Shown here in pieces: positions 1-9,162 of a stretch of 64,000 bases of DNA. The notes beneath the pieces were generated by a model. It was not told the DNA's origin. It saw nothing but the letters and a program-made list of their open reading frames with translations, and searched no databases. How positions within the stretch are numbered: position 1 is the first letter of the stretch; every line of letters starts with the position of its first letter. The translations under genes and the position numbers were made by a program. The DNA comes from Holdemanella hominis (GTDB lineage Bacteria; Bacillota_I; Bacilli_A; Erysipelotrichales; Erysipelotrichaceae), in contig NZ_JACRWH010000005.1 in NCBI RefSeq assembly GCF_014306155.1, positions 13,175-77,174 on the forward strand. Reading direction: 5' to 3'.

Positions 1-652
1 CTTTTAACGCATCCACAAAGTCATCCATCTTTCCACATCCACCAGACGCAATCACAGGCACTTGAACCACTTTAGATACAGCTTCATACAAGGCTAAATC
101 AAAACCATCCTTAGTGCCATCCGCATCCATGCTCGTTAACAAGATTTCTCCAGCTCCTAAAGATACACCTTTTAAAATCCATTCAATACAATCTATACCC
201 GTATCTTTTCTGCCACCTTCAATGTATACGTTCCAACCCGAACCATCTTTTCTTCGCTTAGCATCCACCGCAAGCACAATACATTGGTTTCCAAAACGTT
301 TACTTGCCTCTTTAATTAAGTCCGGATTACGAATTGCAGCACTATTTAAGCTTACTTTATCGGCTCCTGCCATCAACATGGCACGAACATCTTCAATCGT
401 TGAAATGCCTCCTCCAACCGTAAAAGGAATATAGATTTCTTTTGCAACCTTCTTTACAATATCAACCATAGTTTTTCTTTTTTCTACTGTGGCACTAATA
501 TCCAAAAAAACCAATTCGTCAGCACCACCTAAATAATATTTCTTTGCCAGAGATACAGGATCTCCCACTTCTTTTAAACCCAAAAAATGGATTCCCTTCA
601 CAACATTCCCATCTTTTACATCTAGACAAGGTATAATTCTTTTTGTCAACAT
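1..652 (-). CDS. hisF: Imidazole glycerol phosphate synthase subunit HisF (3' end cut by window edge)
   Basis: Cyclase subunit of the HisFH complex. It uses ammonia from HisH to close the imidazole ring, giving IGP and AICAR. About 217 of roughly 252 residues are visible. The start reads MLTKRIIPCLDVKDG, placing the catalytic Asp at residue 11. The phosphate-binding stretch FTVGGGIST and the second catalytic Asp in LAVDAKRRKDG are present, as is VIASGGCGK near the visible end. The ATG overlaps the last 7 bases of hisA, so translation is probably coupled. It is the last visible gene of the his operon; hisI/hisE probably lie beyond the left edge (inference). Confidence 0.97.
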   Translation of the reverse strand, partial: MLTKRIIPCLDVKDGNVVKGIHFLGLKEVGDPVSLAKKYYLGGADELVFLDISATVEKRKTMVDIVKKVAKEIYIPFTVGGGISTIEDVRAMLMAGADKVSLNSAAIRNPDLIKEASKRFGNQCIVLAVDAKRRKDGSGWNVYIEGGRKDTGIDCIEWILKGVSLGAGEILLTSMDADGTKDGFDLALYEAVSKVVQVPVIASGGCGKMDDFVDALK

Positions 653-1356
653 ATGCTTAACGCCTCTTTCAAATCTAACGTCTTTTCATAAATGGCCTTA
701 CCCGTAATTACACCATACAACCCTAATTCTTTACATATTTGGACATGTGATAAATCACGAACACCGCCAGATGCGATTAAGTTACATGATACATGATTTT
801 TAAGTGCTTTTAACATCTCAAAGTTAGGTCCTTGTAAAGTTCCATCCTTTGAAATGTCTGTACAAATCAATGTCTTTACCCCAATCTCTTCCATTCTTTT
901 TGCAAAATCCAAATAATATTCTTTGCTCGTTTCCAACCAGCCTGACGTACATACATATCCGTCTTTACAATCAAGTCCAACCGCAATCTTAGAACCATAT
1001 TTTGAAACCGCATCTTTTAATAAACCTATATCTTGAATTGCTGAAGTTCCTAAAATAACTCTTGAAACACCATTTTCTATATAAAAATCTATAGCAGACA
1101 TCGTACGAATGCCTCCACCCACTTCAATGGGTATATCACATGTCTTCACAATTTCACAAATCAAATCTTCATTAACTCGACTTCCTTCTTTTGCCCCATT
1201 TAAATCCACAACATGTAAATAGCGAACATTTGCCGCTTCAAAATTTTTAGCACAAACAAGTACATCATCCGCCACACATTTGGATTGGCCATAATCACCT
1301 TGGTACAAACGAACAGGTTTTCCATCTAATATATCTATTGCAGGTAATACAATCAT
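646..1356 (-). CDS. hisA: ProFAR isomerase HisA
   Basis: Phosphoribosylformimino-5-aminoimidazole carboxamide ribotide isomerase, a TIM-barrel Amadori isomerase in histidine synthesis. It is 236 residues, normal for the family. IVLPAIDILDGK carries the catalytic Asp near residue 8 and VGLDCKDGYV carries the second catalytic Asp. The two phosphate-binding motifs are EVGGGIRT and IASGGVRD. It abuts hisH on one side (no gap) and overlaps hisF by 7 bases on the other, within the operon hisZGDCBHAF. Confidence 0.97.
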   Translation of the reverse strand: MIVLPAIDILDGKPVRLYQGDYGQSKCVADDVLVCAKNFEAANVRYLHVVDLNGAKEGSRVNEDLICEIVKTCDIPIEVGGGIRTMSAIDFYIENGVSRVILGTSAIQDIGLLKDAVSKYGSKIAVGLDCKDGYVCTSGWLETSKEYYLDFAKRMEEIGVKTLICTDISKDGTLQGPNFEMLKALKNHVSCNLIASGGVRDLSHVQICKELGLYGVITGKAIYEKTLDLKEALSIC

Positions 1357-1956
1357 TTAGAACTCCTTTCCAAAATATTCCAATATTTTTAATCCATCTT
1401 CTCCACTTTTTTCAGGATGAAACTGACATCCCATAATATGATCATGCATCACAAGACCTGGTATTTTCATACTTCCATACATGGAATATCCAATTAAGTC
1501 TTGATCATCCATATCTTTGGCATAATATGAATGGACATAATACACATACGTATTTTCTTTAAATATTGCCTGAGGATGATTACTTTCCAATACGTTCCAA
1601 CCGATTTGGGGAATTTTTACACTTGGATCTTCCATATGACAAACATGACCTTTTAAAAAGCCAAAACCATCGCATAAGCCATTTTCTTCACTCGTTTCAA
1701 ACAAAGCCTGCATACCAAGACAAATCCCCAATAGCGCAACATCTTTATTTACTTGTTGAACAATAAAATCATAGAGCCCCATAGAATGGAGTGTGTGCAT
1801 GCAGTCTTGAAAAGCTCCAACTCCTGGTAAAATCAATTTATCGCATTTAGATAAAATAGAAACATCTTTTGAAACAACACTATCTAAGCCTAAATAGTCA
1901 CAAGCATTTTTTACGCTGTATAAATTGGACATGCCATAATCAATAATTCCAATCAT
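1357..1956 (-). CDS. hisH: Imidazole glycerol phosphate synthase glutamine amidotransferase HisH
   Basis: Class I glutamine amidotransferase that hydrolyses glutamine and channels ammonia into HisF. It is 199 residues, normal length. IIDYGMSNLYSV is the N-terminal hallmark. The nucleophile Cys lies in LLGICLGMQALFE and the His-x-Glu pair in GCQFHPEKSG. It overlaps the upstream hisB by 4 bases (ATGA-type coupling). Confidence 0.97.
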   Translation of the reverse strand: MIGIIDYGMSNLYSVKNACDYLGLDSVVSKDVSILSKCDKLILPGVGAFQDCMHTLHSMGLYDFIVQQVNKDVALLGICLGMQALFETSEENGLCDGFGFLKGHVCHMEDPSVKIPQIGWNVLESNHPQAIFKENTYVYYVHSYYAKDMDDQDLIGYSMYGSMKIPGLVMHDHIMGCQFHPEKSGEDGLKILEYFGKEF

Positions 1957-2534
1957 TCGATTACTCCTTTAGAACTAGGAATACGATCCGATTCTATTTT
2001 TATAGCTTGTTTCAAGGCACGGCCAAATGCTTTAAATATAGCCTCTACTTTATGATGATCATTCTTTCCATAGTACACATTGATATGTAACGTTACCCCA
2101 GCTGCCACACAAAAGGCTCTAAAAAATTCTTCAACCATTTCACAAGACATCGTTCCAATGTTTTCTCGTATCAATTCGCAATTAAAAACCAAATAAGGAC
2201 GTCCACTAATATCTAATGTGACATTACATAAAACTTCATCCATAGGAAGATTCACACTTCCATAGCGGGCAATTCCTTTTTTATCCTCTAAAGCTTCTAA
2301 AAATAATTTTCCTAATAAAATTCCACAATCTTCTATTGTATGATGATCACACACTTCAAGATCGCCATCCGCTTTTACAACTAAATCAAAATTCGAGTGA
2401 AACGCAAACAATGTCAACATATGATCAAAAAAACCAATTCCTGTACCAATGTCGCTATTTCCATTTCCATCTAAGTTGATCTTTTCATATATTTTTGTTT
2501 CTTTTGTATCCCTGTTTTTTTCAGCTATTCTCAT
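1953..2534 (-). CDS. hisB: Imidazoleglycerol-phosphate dehydratase HisB
   Basis: Mn-dependent dehydratase that converts IGP to imidazole acetol phosphate. The protein is 193 residues, the monofunctional form without the HisB phosphatase domain. Metal-binding His-rich motifs FFDHMLTLFAFHS, CDHHTIEDCG and NDHHKVEAIFK are all present. I place the start at the ATG at 2534, which has AAGGAGA about 8 bases upstream. An in-frame TTG two codons earlier lies closer to that site and is less likely. It overlaps hisC by 14 bases. Confidence 0.96.
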   Translation of the reverse strand: MRIAEKNRDTKETKIYEKINLDGNGNSDIGTGIGFFDHMLTLFAFHSNFDLVVKADGDLEVCDHHTIEDCGILLGKLFLEALEDKKGIARYGSVNLPMDEVLCNVTLDISGRPYLVFNCELIRENIGTMSCEMVEEFFRAFCVAAGVTLHINVYYGKNDHHKVEAIFKAFGRALKQAIKIESDRIPSSKGVIE

Positions 2535-3531
2535 ACTCAAATCTCCTTAGAACATCTAATACCATTTCATTTTCTTCGTTTGTCCCAATCGTTATACGAA
2601 AACTAGTATCCGCATAATTTCGAATTGTGATGTTCTTTTCTTTAAACATATCCATTAAAATATCTTTTTTATCTGTTCTTCCATACAAGAAATTCGCATT
2701 TGAAGGATAGAAACTAATTGTTTTATAATCCTTCACTTCTCGGTATATTCTTTCTCTTTTTGAAATAATAGCCGCAATATTCGCTTTATATGCATCGGCA
2801 TGTCTTAATACAACACTTGCTATCGTTTGAGTGACACTACTTAGTGCATAAGGAATAAAAAGTGGAGCTAATTTTTCAACTTGTGAAGAAATCATAAACC
2901 CACAACGAATTCCTGCAAGTCCATACGCCTTGGATAGAGTTCGACAAACAAAAACCATTGGATATGTTTTTAATAAATCAATGGCACTTTCATTACCAAA
3001 CTCCATATAGGCTTCATCAAAAATGACTGGGATATTCGAAAAGGCTTCGCAAATTTGAATCATTTCTAATTTCGAAATCGCATGTCCCGTCGGATTATTT
3101 GGATTTGAGAATAAGATCATATCCACTTTTTTATCTTTCCCATTTGAAATAAATGCATCGACATCAAAGGATCCATCTAAAGCTGTTTCAAATTTTTCAA
3201 TTTTTGCATGATTCAATTCTACATAATAGTCATACATCGAAAAATCAGGTGCTAATGTATACAGTGTTTTATTTCCTTGTACATAATACTGAATCAAAAA
3301 TCCCAACATTTGATCCGATCCATTTCCCGATAAGATCCATGAGGATGGAACATTCATAATATTGGCATATAAATCATGTAATTCATGACAAGTTGTATCT
3401 GGATATCGATTGAGTGCAAGGTTTGAAATCGCATCTAAAATTTCTTGTTTGACATTATCATCTACGTTTTGACTTGCCTCATTGGCATTCAATAGAATTC
3501 CTGTTTGTGTATGTGTTTGATAACCCTTCAT
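2521..3531 (-). CDS. hisC: Histidinol-phosphate aminotransferase HisC
   Basis: PLP-dependent fold-type I aminotransferase that converts imidazole acetol phosphate and glutamate to histidinol phosphate. It is 336 residues, slightly shorter than the common 350-360. Landmarks are ILSGNGSDQM (cofactor phosphate contact), ILFSNPNNPTG, FDEAYMEF and the Schiff-base Lys in TLSKAYGLAGIRCG. The start codon shares one base with the hisD stop (TAATG), typical of tight coupling. Confidence 0.95.
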   Translation of the reverse strand: MKGYQTHTQTGILLNANEASQNVDDNVKQEILDAISNLALNRYPDTTCHELHDLYANIMNVPSSWILSGNGSDQMLGFLIQYYVQGNKTLYTLAPDFSMYDYYVELNHAKIEKFETALDGSFDVDAFISNGKDKKVDMILFSNPNNPTGHAISKLEMIQICEAFSNIPVIFDEAYMEFGNESAIDLLKTYPMVFVCRTLSKAYGLAGIRCGFMISSQVEKLAPLFIPYALSSVTQTIASVVLRHADAYKANIAAIISKRERIYREVKDYKTISFYPSNANFLYGRTDKKDILMDMFKEKNITIRNYADTSFRITIGTNEENEMVLDVLRRFEYENS

Positions 3532-4811
3532 TATTTCACCCTCACTTTAGCTGCGTTAGCATGTGCTTGTAAGTGCTCTTCACTGGCAATTGTTTCAATA
3601 TATTTTCCATAGGCTTCGAGTGCGTATTTTGAATAATACAAATAGGATGATTTTTTAATAAAACTATCTACGGATAAAGCACTTGAAAAGCGTGCCGTTC
3701 CACTAGTTGGTAAAACATGGTTTGTTCCCCCAAAATAATCACCTATGCTTTCACATGTGTAGTAGCCTAAGAAAACACTACCTGCATTTTTTACTTCTTG
3801 TAGGTGTTCCATTGGATTTTGAATCATCAATTCTAAGTGTTCTGGTGCAATTTCATTACTAATAGAAATGCATTCTTCAATCGAATCACAGACAATGGCT
3901 TTACCATAGTTCTTTAGGGATTGTTCCACTATTTCTTTTTTAGGTAATACAGCACTTTGTTTTAAAAGCTCTTGATTCACCAAATCCAAAAGTTCTTCGT
4001 TTGTAGTCAACAAAATGGCGCTCGCCATTGGATCATGTTCGGCTTGGGATAATAGATCGGCTGCTACATATTCTGCATTCGCCTTTTCATCGGCAATAAC
4101 TAAAATTTCGCTTGGCCCTGCAATCATATCAATATCGACCGTTCCATACACTAATTTTTTAGCTGCTGCAACATAAATATTTCCTGGACCTACGATTTTA
4201 TCTACTCGATCAATGGTTTGTGTACCATAGGCCAAAGCAGCAATAGCTTGAGCTCCACCAATCTTATAGATTTTATCTACACCGGCAAGTTTAGCCGCAT
4301 ACGCAATATTAGGGTGAATAGTTCCATTTTTATCCGGTGGAGTGACCATAACAACATTTTGAACACCGGCAATTTTTGCGGGTAATGCATTCATTAAAAC
4401 ACTGCTTGGATATTGTGCACGTCCTCCTGGAACATAGATTCCTACTGCTTCAAGAGGTAGTACTCTTTGGCCTAAATAGATTCCCTTTTCTTTCTGCAAC
4501 AAATATCCATTTTGTTTTTGAAGTTTATGAAAATCTTCGATATTTTTTTTAGCAAGTTTCATTGCTTCTACAAACGAATCATCACATTTTAATATTTGTG
4601 CATCCCATTCTTCTTGAGATACTTCCATTGTATCTAAGCTTACCTTATCAAATTGTTGTGTATATTTTAGACAAGCCTCATCTTTATTTTCTTTTACATC
4701 TTGAATAATATTTGACACTGTAACCAAGACATCTGTACTTAAATCTTGTGTTCGTGACATCAAATATTCTTTCAATGCATCTTTATCTTCTTTATAAATT
4801 CTAGTCAACAT
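3531..4811 (-). CDS. hisD: Histidinol dehydrogenase HisD
   Basis: Zn- and NAD-dependent enzyme that oxidises histidinol twice to histidine. It is about 426 residues, the normal size. Characteristic segments are YVPGGRAQYPSSVLM, KIVGPGNIYVAAAK, DMIAGPSEILVIAD and the metal/catalytic region LSQAEHDPMASAIL, with EIAPEHLELM and GTARFSSALS near the C-terminus. I prefer the ATG at 4811 (GAGGG 9 bases upstream) over an ATG two codons earlier that lies almost on the ribosome site. It overlaps the hisG 3' end. Confidence 0.96.
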   Translation of the reverse strand: MLTRIYKEDKDALKEYLMSRTQDLSTDVLVTVSNIIQDVKENKDEACLKYTQQFDKVSLDTMEVSQEEWDAQILKCDDSFVEAMKLAKKNIEDFHKLQKQNGYLLQKEKGIYLGQRVLPLEAVGIYVPGGRAQYPSSVLMNALPAKIAGVQNVVMVTPPDKNGTIHPNIAYAAKLAGVDKIYKIGGAQAIAALAYGTQTIDRVDKIVGPGNIYVAAAKKLVYGTVDIDMIAGPSEILVIADEKANAEYVAADLLSQAEHDPMASAILLTTNEELLDLVNQELLKQSAVLPKKEIVEQSLKNYGKAIVCDSIEECISISNEIAPEHLELMIQNPMEHLQEVKNAGSVFLGYYTCESIGDYFGGTNHVLPTSGTARFSSALSVDSFIKKSSYLYYSKYALEAYGKYIETIASEEHLQAHANAAKVRVK

Positions 4812-5439
4812 CTTCATTCACCCTCTTACTTAAATCGTTGATTACTTTCATCACTTCTTCGTGTTTTAACTTAAAGCTCGCTTTATTCACAATAACACGT
4901 GTACTAATGTCACATACTGTATCTAGCACATCTAAACCATTTTCTTTTAAGGTTGTTCCTGTTTCCATAATATCTACGATTCCGTCACATAGACCTAAAA
5001 TAGGTGCTAATTCTACAGATCCATCAATCTTAATAATTTCAACATCCATACCTTTGGACAAAAAATATTGTTTAGCTACACGAGGATATTTGGTTCCAAT
5101 CTTAATGTGTCCTACTTTTGAAAACAACTGATTTTGAGGTAGGCTAGCCACAATGAATTTACACTTGCCAATCTTCAAATCTAACAATTCATAGTTATCA
5201 TTCTCATTTTCTAAAATGGTATCTTTTCCAACAACACCAATATCAGCAACACCATGATTAACATAGGTAATACAATCGTTGGATTTCACTAAAAAATATT
5301 GAACGTCATGTACAGAATCTTTAAACACCAAGGCACGGCCTTTGTCTTTTAAAGCTTCTACTCCATAACCAAGTTCTTCTAACATAGCAACAGTTTGTTT
5401 TTCTAAACGTCCCTTTGTGAGCGCAATCGATAAGCTCAT
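4801..5439 (-). CDS. hisG: ATP phosphoribosyltransferase catalytic subunit HisG (short form)
   Basis: First committed enzyme of histidine synthesis, condensing ATP with PRPP. It is 212 residues, the short HisG(S) form that lacks the C-terminal regulatory ACT-like domain and needs HisZ as partner; hisZ is immediately upstream and overlaps by 4 bases. Seen in the protein: IALTKGRLEKQ, YVNHGVADIGVVGKD and the PRPP loop region DIMETGTTLKENGL. A strong GAGGAGG lies upstream of the ATG inside the hisZ end. Confidence 0.96.
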   Translation of the reverse strand: MSLSIALTKGRLEKQTVAMLEELGYGVEALKDKGRALVFKDSVHDVQYFLVKSNDCITYVNHGVADIGVVGKDTILENENDNYELLDLKIGKCKFIVASLPQNQLFSKVGHIKIGTKYPRVAKQYFLSKGMDVEIIKIDGSVELAPILGLCDGIVDIMETGTTLKENGLDVLDTVCDISTRVIVNKASFKLKHEEVMKVINDLSKRVNEDVD

Positions 5440-6545
5440 GCTTGTACCTCCTCTACATAAATAGATTCATTTGTTGATGGTTCTAAAATGACGATTCCTT
5501 CTTTTCTCAAATTTTTTGCTTGTTTCATAGCTTCAATTTGTTTGTCTTGTGGATAATACAATTTATATTTCTTTTTCGATTGTACATCCACATAATCAAT
5601 GAGTGGATCTAGCTTTACACTAAAGCCACAAGCTGGAAGATCACGACCAAACTTCTTTAATAAGCAGTCGTATCGACCACCACTTAAGATACTTGTTCCA
5701 ACACCTGAAACATATCCTTCAAAAATAATTCCGGTATAGTAATCCAAATGGGCAACTTTTCCTAAATCGACGGTTACATTTTCTAAATATCCTAATTCTT
5801 TTAAAGATTGGATACATTCTTTCATAGAATCTAAAACATCCTTTAATGAATCATCGAAACAAAACGTATATGCTTCATTTAATATATTCACGTCTCCACA
5901 TAGGAACGGAAGGTGCATAAAGAAATCCACAATTTTTTCGCTGAGATACAATGAATCTAAGTAAAATTTCAGATCGACAATGCTTTTCTTATCAATTAAA
6001 TTGGCTAGAGTATTGACTTCTTCTGTACTCAAACGAACAACTTTGCAAGCCGCCTGAAAAAATTTCACATTTCCAATTTCGAGCGTATAGTTTTTAAAGT
6101 TTTTCATGACTTCTAAAGCGCAGCACAAGACTTGTACATCACTTTTTGAATCCAATCCAATCAATTCAATGCCACAATCTGTAACTTCGCTTCTTTTGCC
6201 TGCAAATTTTTGACGTACTTTAAATACATTTGAAGTATAGCGATAGCGAAACGGAGGTTTTGAATCTTTAAATTTCGATGCACAAACACGTGCAATTGGA
6301 ACAGTCATATCCGTTCTTAATGTTAGAATTCTTCCATTTTCGTCAAAGAATTTATACATATCTGTTGTTTGAATGTTTTTAAATGCATTTTCATATGTTT
6401 CATAATACTCAATCGTTGGTGTAATGATTTCTTCATATCCAAAGGATTCAAAAATCTGTTCCAAAGTATTTTGTAGATATTTTTTCTTTTCGCACTCATT
6501 CAAAATCGTATCTTTCATTCCTTGTGGTAATTGTATTTGTTGCAT
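5436..6545 (-). CDS. hisZ: ATP phosphoribosyltransferase regulatory subunit HisZ
   Basis: Paralogue of histidyl-tRNA synthetase without aminoacylation activity; it forms the HisGZ octamer and confers histidine feedback control. About 369 residues. Class II synthetase-like motifs are visible: YEEIITPTIEYYE, LTLRTDMTVPIARVCA and PPFRYRYTSNVFK, with GISGGRYDCLLKKF-like sequence toward the end (SILSGGRYDCL). I chose the ATG at 6545 because AGGAGG lies 9 bases upstream (6555-6560). An upstream in-frame start would begin eight codons earlier, over the ribosome site itself. First gene of the operon, directly behind the T-box leader. Confidence 0.93.
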   Translation of the reverse strand: MQQIQLPQGMKDTILNECEKKKYLQNTLEQIFESFGYEEIITPTIEYYETYENAFKNIQTTDMYKFFDENGRILTLRTDMTVPIARVCASKFKDSKPPFRYRYTSNVFKVRQKFAGKRSEVTDCGIELIGLDSKSDVQVLCCALEVMKNFKNYTLEIGNVKFFQAACKVVRLSTEEVNTLANLIDKKSIVDLKFYLDSLYLSEKIVDFFMHLPFLCGDVNILNEAYTFCFDDSLKDVLDSMKECIQSLKELGYLENVTVDLGKVAHLDYYTGIIFEGYVSGVGTSILSGGRYDCLLKKFGRDLPACGFSVKLDPLIDYVDVQSKKKYKLYYPQDKQIEAMKQAKNLRKEGIVILEPSTNESIYVEEVQA

Positions 6546-6569
6546 GTAAACAAACCTCCTTATAAACAA

Positions 6570-6793
6570 AAAAACTTCCGTCCTAAGGACGAAAGTTTAA
6601 CTTACGTGGTTCCACCTTATTTTACTAATAAATTAGCCTCAAACCTGATAACGCCAGGAATACGTTAAAAACTACTTAGTTTCATCTTTACAGCTCAAAG
6701 ACGTGTTCAAATAGCCTTACTCTTTCTTTTCACCAACCAGAAAGTCTCTTGAAGCAGCACTATTTTACTATTTCTTTTCATTGCTTTGAAAAT
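6570..6793 (-). ncRNA. T-box riboswitch (histidine) controlling the his operon
   Basis: The leader of hisZ carries the T-box antiterminator motif AAGGTGGAACCACG (plus-strand 6605-6618) followed by a terminator hairpin CGTCCTTAGGACG and a T-run (6570-6597). In Stem I, an AAATAG/CTATTT helix is flanked by AGTA on the 5' side and GAACAC on the 3' side, the usual S-turn/specifier arrangement. The codon after GAA is CAC (6703-6705), a His codon, which matches the operon. Binding of uncharged tRNA-His should favour antitermination. The structure was read by eye, not folded. Confidence 0.93.
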
Positions 6794-6822
6794 AATATAG
6801 TCTTAATGAAAATAAATGTCAA
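6794..6822 (-). promoter_or_regulatory. Sigma-A promoter of the his operon T-box leader
   Basis: Minus-strand TTGACA (6817-6822), 17-base spacer, TATATT (6794-6799). A near-consensus promoter placed just upstream of the T-box Stem I. Confidence 0.85.
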
Positions 6823-6843
6823 GTTAAAATGTAAATTTTTACA

Positions 6844-7572
6844 TTATTTTTCCCATGAATAATAGGAACCTCCAAACACAAACAGATGCTCAAAAGGTAA
6901 TAAAGAACGAATCCATTCATTGAAGCCTTTTGGATTCTTTTCATCGTGGACAATTGTTTTCACTAAGCGATTCTTTCCACCGACATTTTTATACATCCTT
7001 AATTGCCATCCATTTTCTTCTACTTCTTTGGTCTCTAGATCCAAACTTGCCATCGCTTCTAAAATGGCATAGGCATCTTCTTTAGAAATCGTAGCTTGTT
7101 GCGTTTTTAAAGCCTGTACACCTTCTTTTGACATAACATACCTTGTTAGATAGACTCTTCCATTAGCACTGATTGTCAAGTTCTGTGCCACCTCTTCAGA
7201 GATGTGCGCATAATGCCACTTACTTAATAAGTTACGATTTAACTTAACACATTGAAGTGTATCTGATTCTTTTAAAGATAAATATCTCAACAATAATTCT
7301 TTAAACACCCCAGATTCAATAACACTTTTTAAAAAGGAAGGAACATAATTTTCTTTTTCAAAAACATATGTAATATAGGTATATACTTCCGTTTCATTCA
7401 AATCATGAATACTTTTATTTAACACGGAATCAATGTGCAACATATATTGTTCATCGTTCAAATTTTCCATTTGTAAACAATGATACACATTTAATATAAT
7501 CGGATCATATGCATCTTTTACGCGATATCCCACGTGTAATAAATCTACACATGCATGAATGCTTTCAATCAT
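6844..7572 (-). CDS. Uncharacterised protein, partner of CpXC protein
   Basis: About 242 residues; I do not recognise the family. It is mostly helical and acidic with no signal peptide or membrane segment. The C-terminal third is richer in Trp, Tyr and Gly, ending FVFGGSYYSWEK. I set the start at the ATG at 7572, which has AGGTG 6 bases upstream and begins 8 bases after the upstream stop; a longer reading would overlap that gene. It follows the CpXC gene directly, so the two are probably co-transcribed and may act together (inference). Confidence 0.7.
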   Translation of the reverse strand: MIESIHACVDLLHVGYRVKDAYDPIILNVYHCLQMENLNDEQYMLHIDSVLNKSIHDLNETEVYTYITYVFEKENYVPSFLKSVIESGVFKELLLRYLSLKESDTLQCVKLNRNLLSKWHYAHISEEVAQNLTISANGRVYLTRYVMSKEGVQALKTQQATISKEDAYAILEAMASLDLETKEVEENGWQLRMYKNVGGKNRLVKTIVHDEKNPKGFNEWIRSLLPFEHLFVFGGSYYSWEK

Positions 7573-7580
7573 TGAATCAC

Positions 7581-8192
7581 CTACTTCGTATTTGAAACAG
7601 CCCAAGAAGCATCTACAATATAATCTTGTTTAATATCTGATAAAAAGACTTCTTCCACTTGTTTATATACACCTTCATGAAACGGCATAAAATGCATCTT
7701 ATCACTTTCTTTTTCATCCAATACCATAACGTAATGTGGATTTTCAAAATTTTGAATATTCCAATAATAAAGAGCATTTACATTATCAGCATCTTCATAT
7801 TGAGATAGTACAAGGAGTTTATAAAGTTCCATAATACGATCATCATATCCACTATCTGAAATCAAAATCTTCTCGATCCAGTCTCGCTCATTATCTACGA
7901 TTCGTACTGTATAATCTTCACCTACATTGGCATGATCTAAGATTTTTTTAATGGGTTGCAGTTCTTTTTCTTCTGTAAATTGAATCAACAACTTTTTTTC
8001 CATATCGTGATATAAAACTGGATACGGAATATGGAATTTAGAATGGCAATGTGCACATTCCATATCAAAGAGTTTTCCACTTAACACTCTATTTTTCATA
8101 TCTTTGTCCATTTGAACGTTGATCGACGTAAAAATATCAACATTAAACTTTTCATTACATTCAGGACATACTAATTCTATTTTATTTTCCAT
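7581..8192 (-). CDS. CpXC domain protein
   Basis: 203-residue protein beginning with a zinc-ribbon-like CpXC domain: CPEC near residue 9 and CAHC near residue 46, the pattern that names the family. The function of CpXC proteins is not established. The remainder is an acidic helical region with no catalytic motif I can name. It sits six bases downstream of the CDF transporter and eight bases before a second uncharacterised gene, so the three may form one transcript. Confidence 0.75.
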   Translation of the reverse strand: MENKIELVCPECNEKFNVDIFTSINVQMDKDMKNRVLSGKLFDMECAHCHSKFHIPYPVLYHDMEKKLLIQFTEEKELQPIKKILDHANVGEDYTVRIVDNERDWIEKILISDSGYDDRIMELYKLLVLSQYEDADNVNALYYWNIQNFENPHYVMVLDEKESDKMHFMPFHEGVYKQVEEVFLSDIKQDYIVDASWAVSNTK

Positions 8193-8198
8193 TCCAAA

Positions 8199-9101
8199 TT
8201 ACTCCTCTTTATTCGCTAATACATTGGGTACAAGTTCGACAAAACAATCTTCATATTCTTCTTGAAGTGCTATTTTCAATTCTCGATTGGCTACTTCCAA
8301 TTCGGTATACGACATCATATCAATTCGTGTTGTGAAATAGATGGATATCCACATTTTTCTTCCTGTTGTCGTAATATCATAAAATACCGGATCATATGGA
8401 TAATTATCCAACACAGAAGAGGATATGCTTTTGATTTTTGCGACTTCTTTTTCATCAGGACTCAACAACATCAAACTACGAAAACTTTCTCCTATCATTT
8501 GAATTGGTTCTTTCATCATGCCTAAGGCAAGGACGATTGCGACAATCTGATCAAAATAGGGAGATATACAAGAGAGTGGTGTGTGCCCTAAAAACGAAGA
8601 TAGGAAAAACGCAAGTGATACACCTATACTTGAAAACACATCGATTTTCCAGCCATAAATTTCTACATCTACAGTTGGTGATGTTACTTTTTTATTAATT
8701 CGCATTAAAATCAATAAAATCAGTGCAGAAAAGCATGTTAATATCGTTTCAAACAAAGATACCTGCATGTGGTCAATATCATTCCCTCCATTCAACATAA
8801 TTTGAACATTGTTCATGATTAGAGCCATCATAACCGCAATAAACATAAATCCTTTCAAAAGAATCACAATACTTTCAAGTTGTGCATATCCAAAGGGATG
8901 TTTTTCTGTAACCGGCTTATAGAATAAAGGAATAATATAAATCGTTAATCCAATCACGACAAGTTCAGTTGAATCATAGACTGTATCTGCCAAAACAGAT
9001 TGCGATTTAGAAAAGATTGCCATGATAAGTTCTGCAAGCGCAAATACAACACCGGACCAAAATGAAATACGCATCACAATTTGTTCCTGTTTTTCTTTCA
9101 T
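8199..9101 (-). CDS. Cation diffusion facilitator (CDF) family transporter
   Basis: About 300 residues with six hydrophobic segments and a C-terminal cytoplasmic domain, the CDF layout for export of Zn, Mn or Fe. The conserved KHPFGYAQLESI after TM2 is diagnostic. TM2 carries DTVYD (DxxxD). In TM5 the expected H/DxxxD reads GWKID, so one metal ligand of the usual site is missing and substrate cannot be predicted. I chose the ATG at 9101 because AGGTGAGAA precedes it; an ATG seven codons earlier has no ribosome site. Confidence 0.88.
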   Translation of the reverse strand: MKEKQEQIVMRISFWSGVVFALAELIMAIFSKSQSVLADTVYDSTELVVIGLTIYIIPLFYKPVTEKHPFGYAQLESIVILLKGFMFIAVMMALIMNNVQIMLNGGNDIDHMQVSLFETILTCFSALILLILMRINKKVTSPTVDVEIYGWKIDVFSSIGVSLAFFLSSFLGHTPLSCISPYFDQIVAIVLALGMMKEPIQMIGESFRSLMLLSPDEKEVAKIKSISSSVLDNYPYDPVFYDITTTGRKMWISIYFTTRIDMMSYTELEVANRELKIALQEEYEDCFVELVPNVLANKEE

Positions 9102-9130
9102 TTTCTCACCTAATTTCCTCATTATTATAT

Positions 9131-9160
9131 CACAAGAAAAAGGAACGCTTGATAAAACGT
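9131..9160 (-). terminator. Terminator after aconitase
   Basis: Minus-strand GGGACG ... CGTTCC hairpin followed by TTTTTC, just after the aconitase stop at 9163. Confidence 0.6.
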
Positions 9161-9162
9161 CC

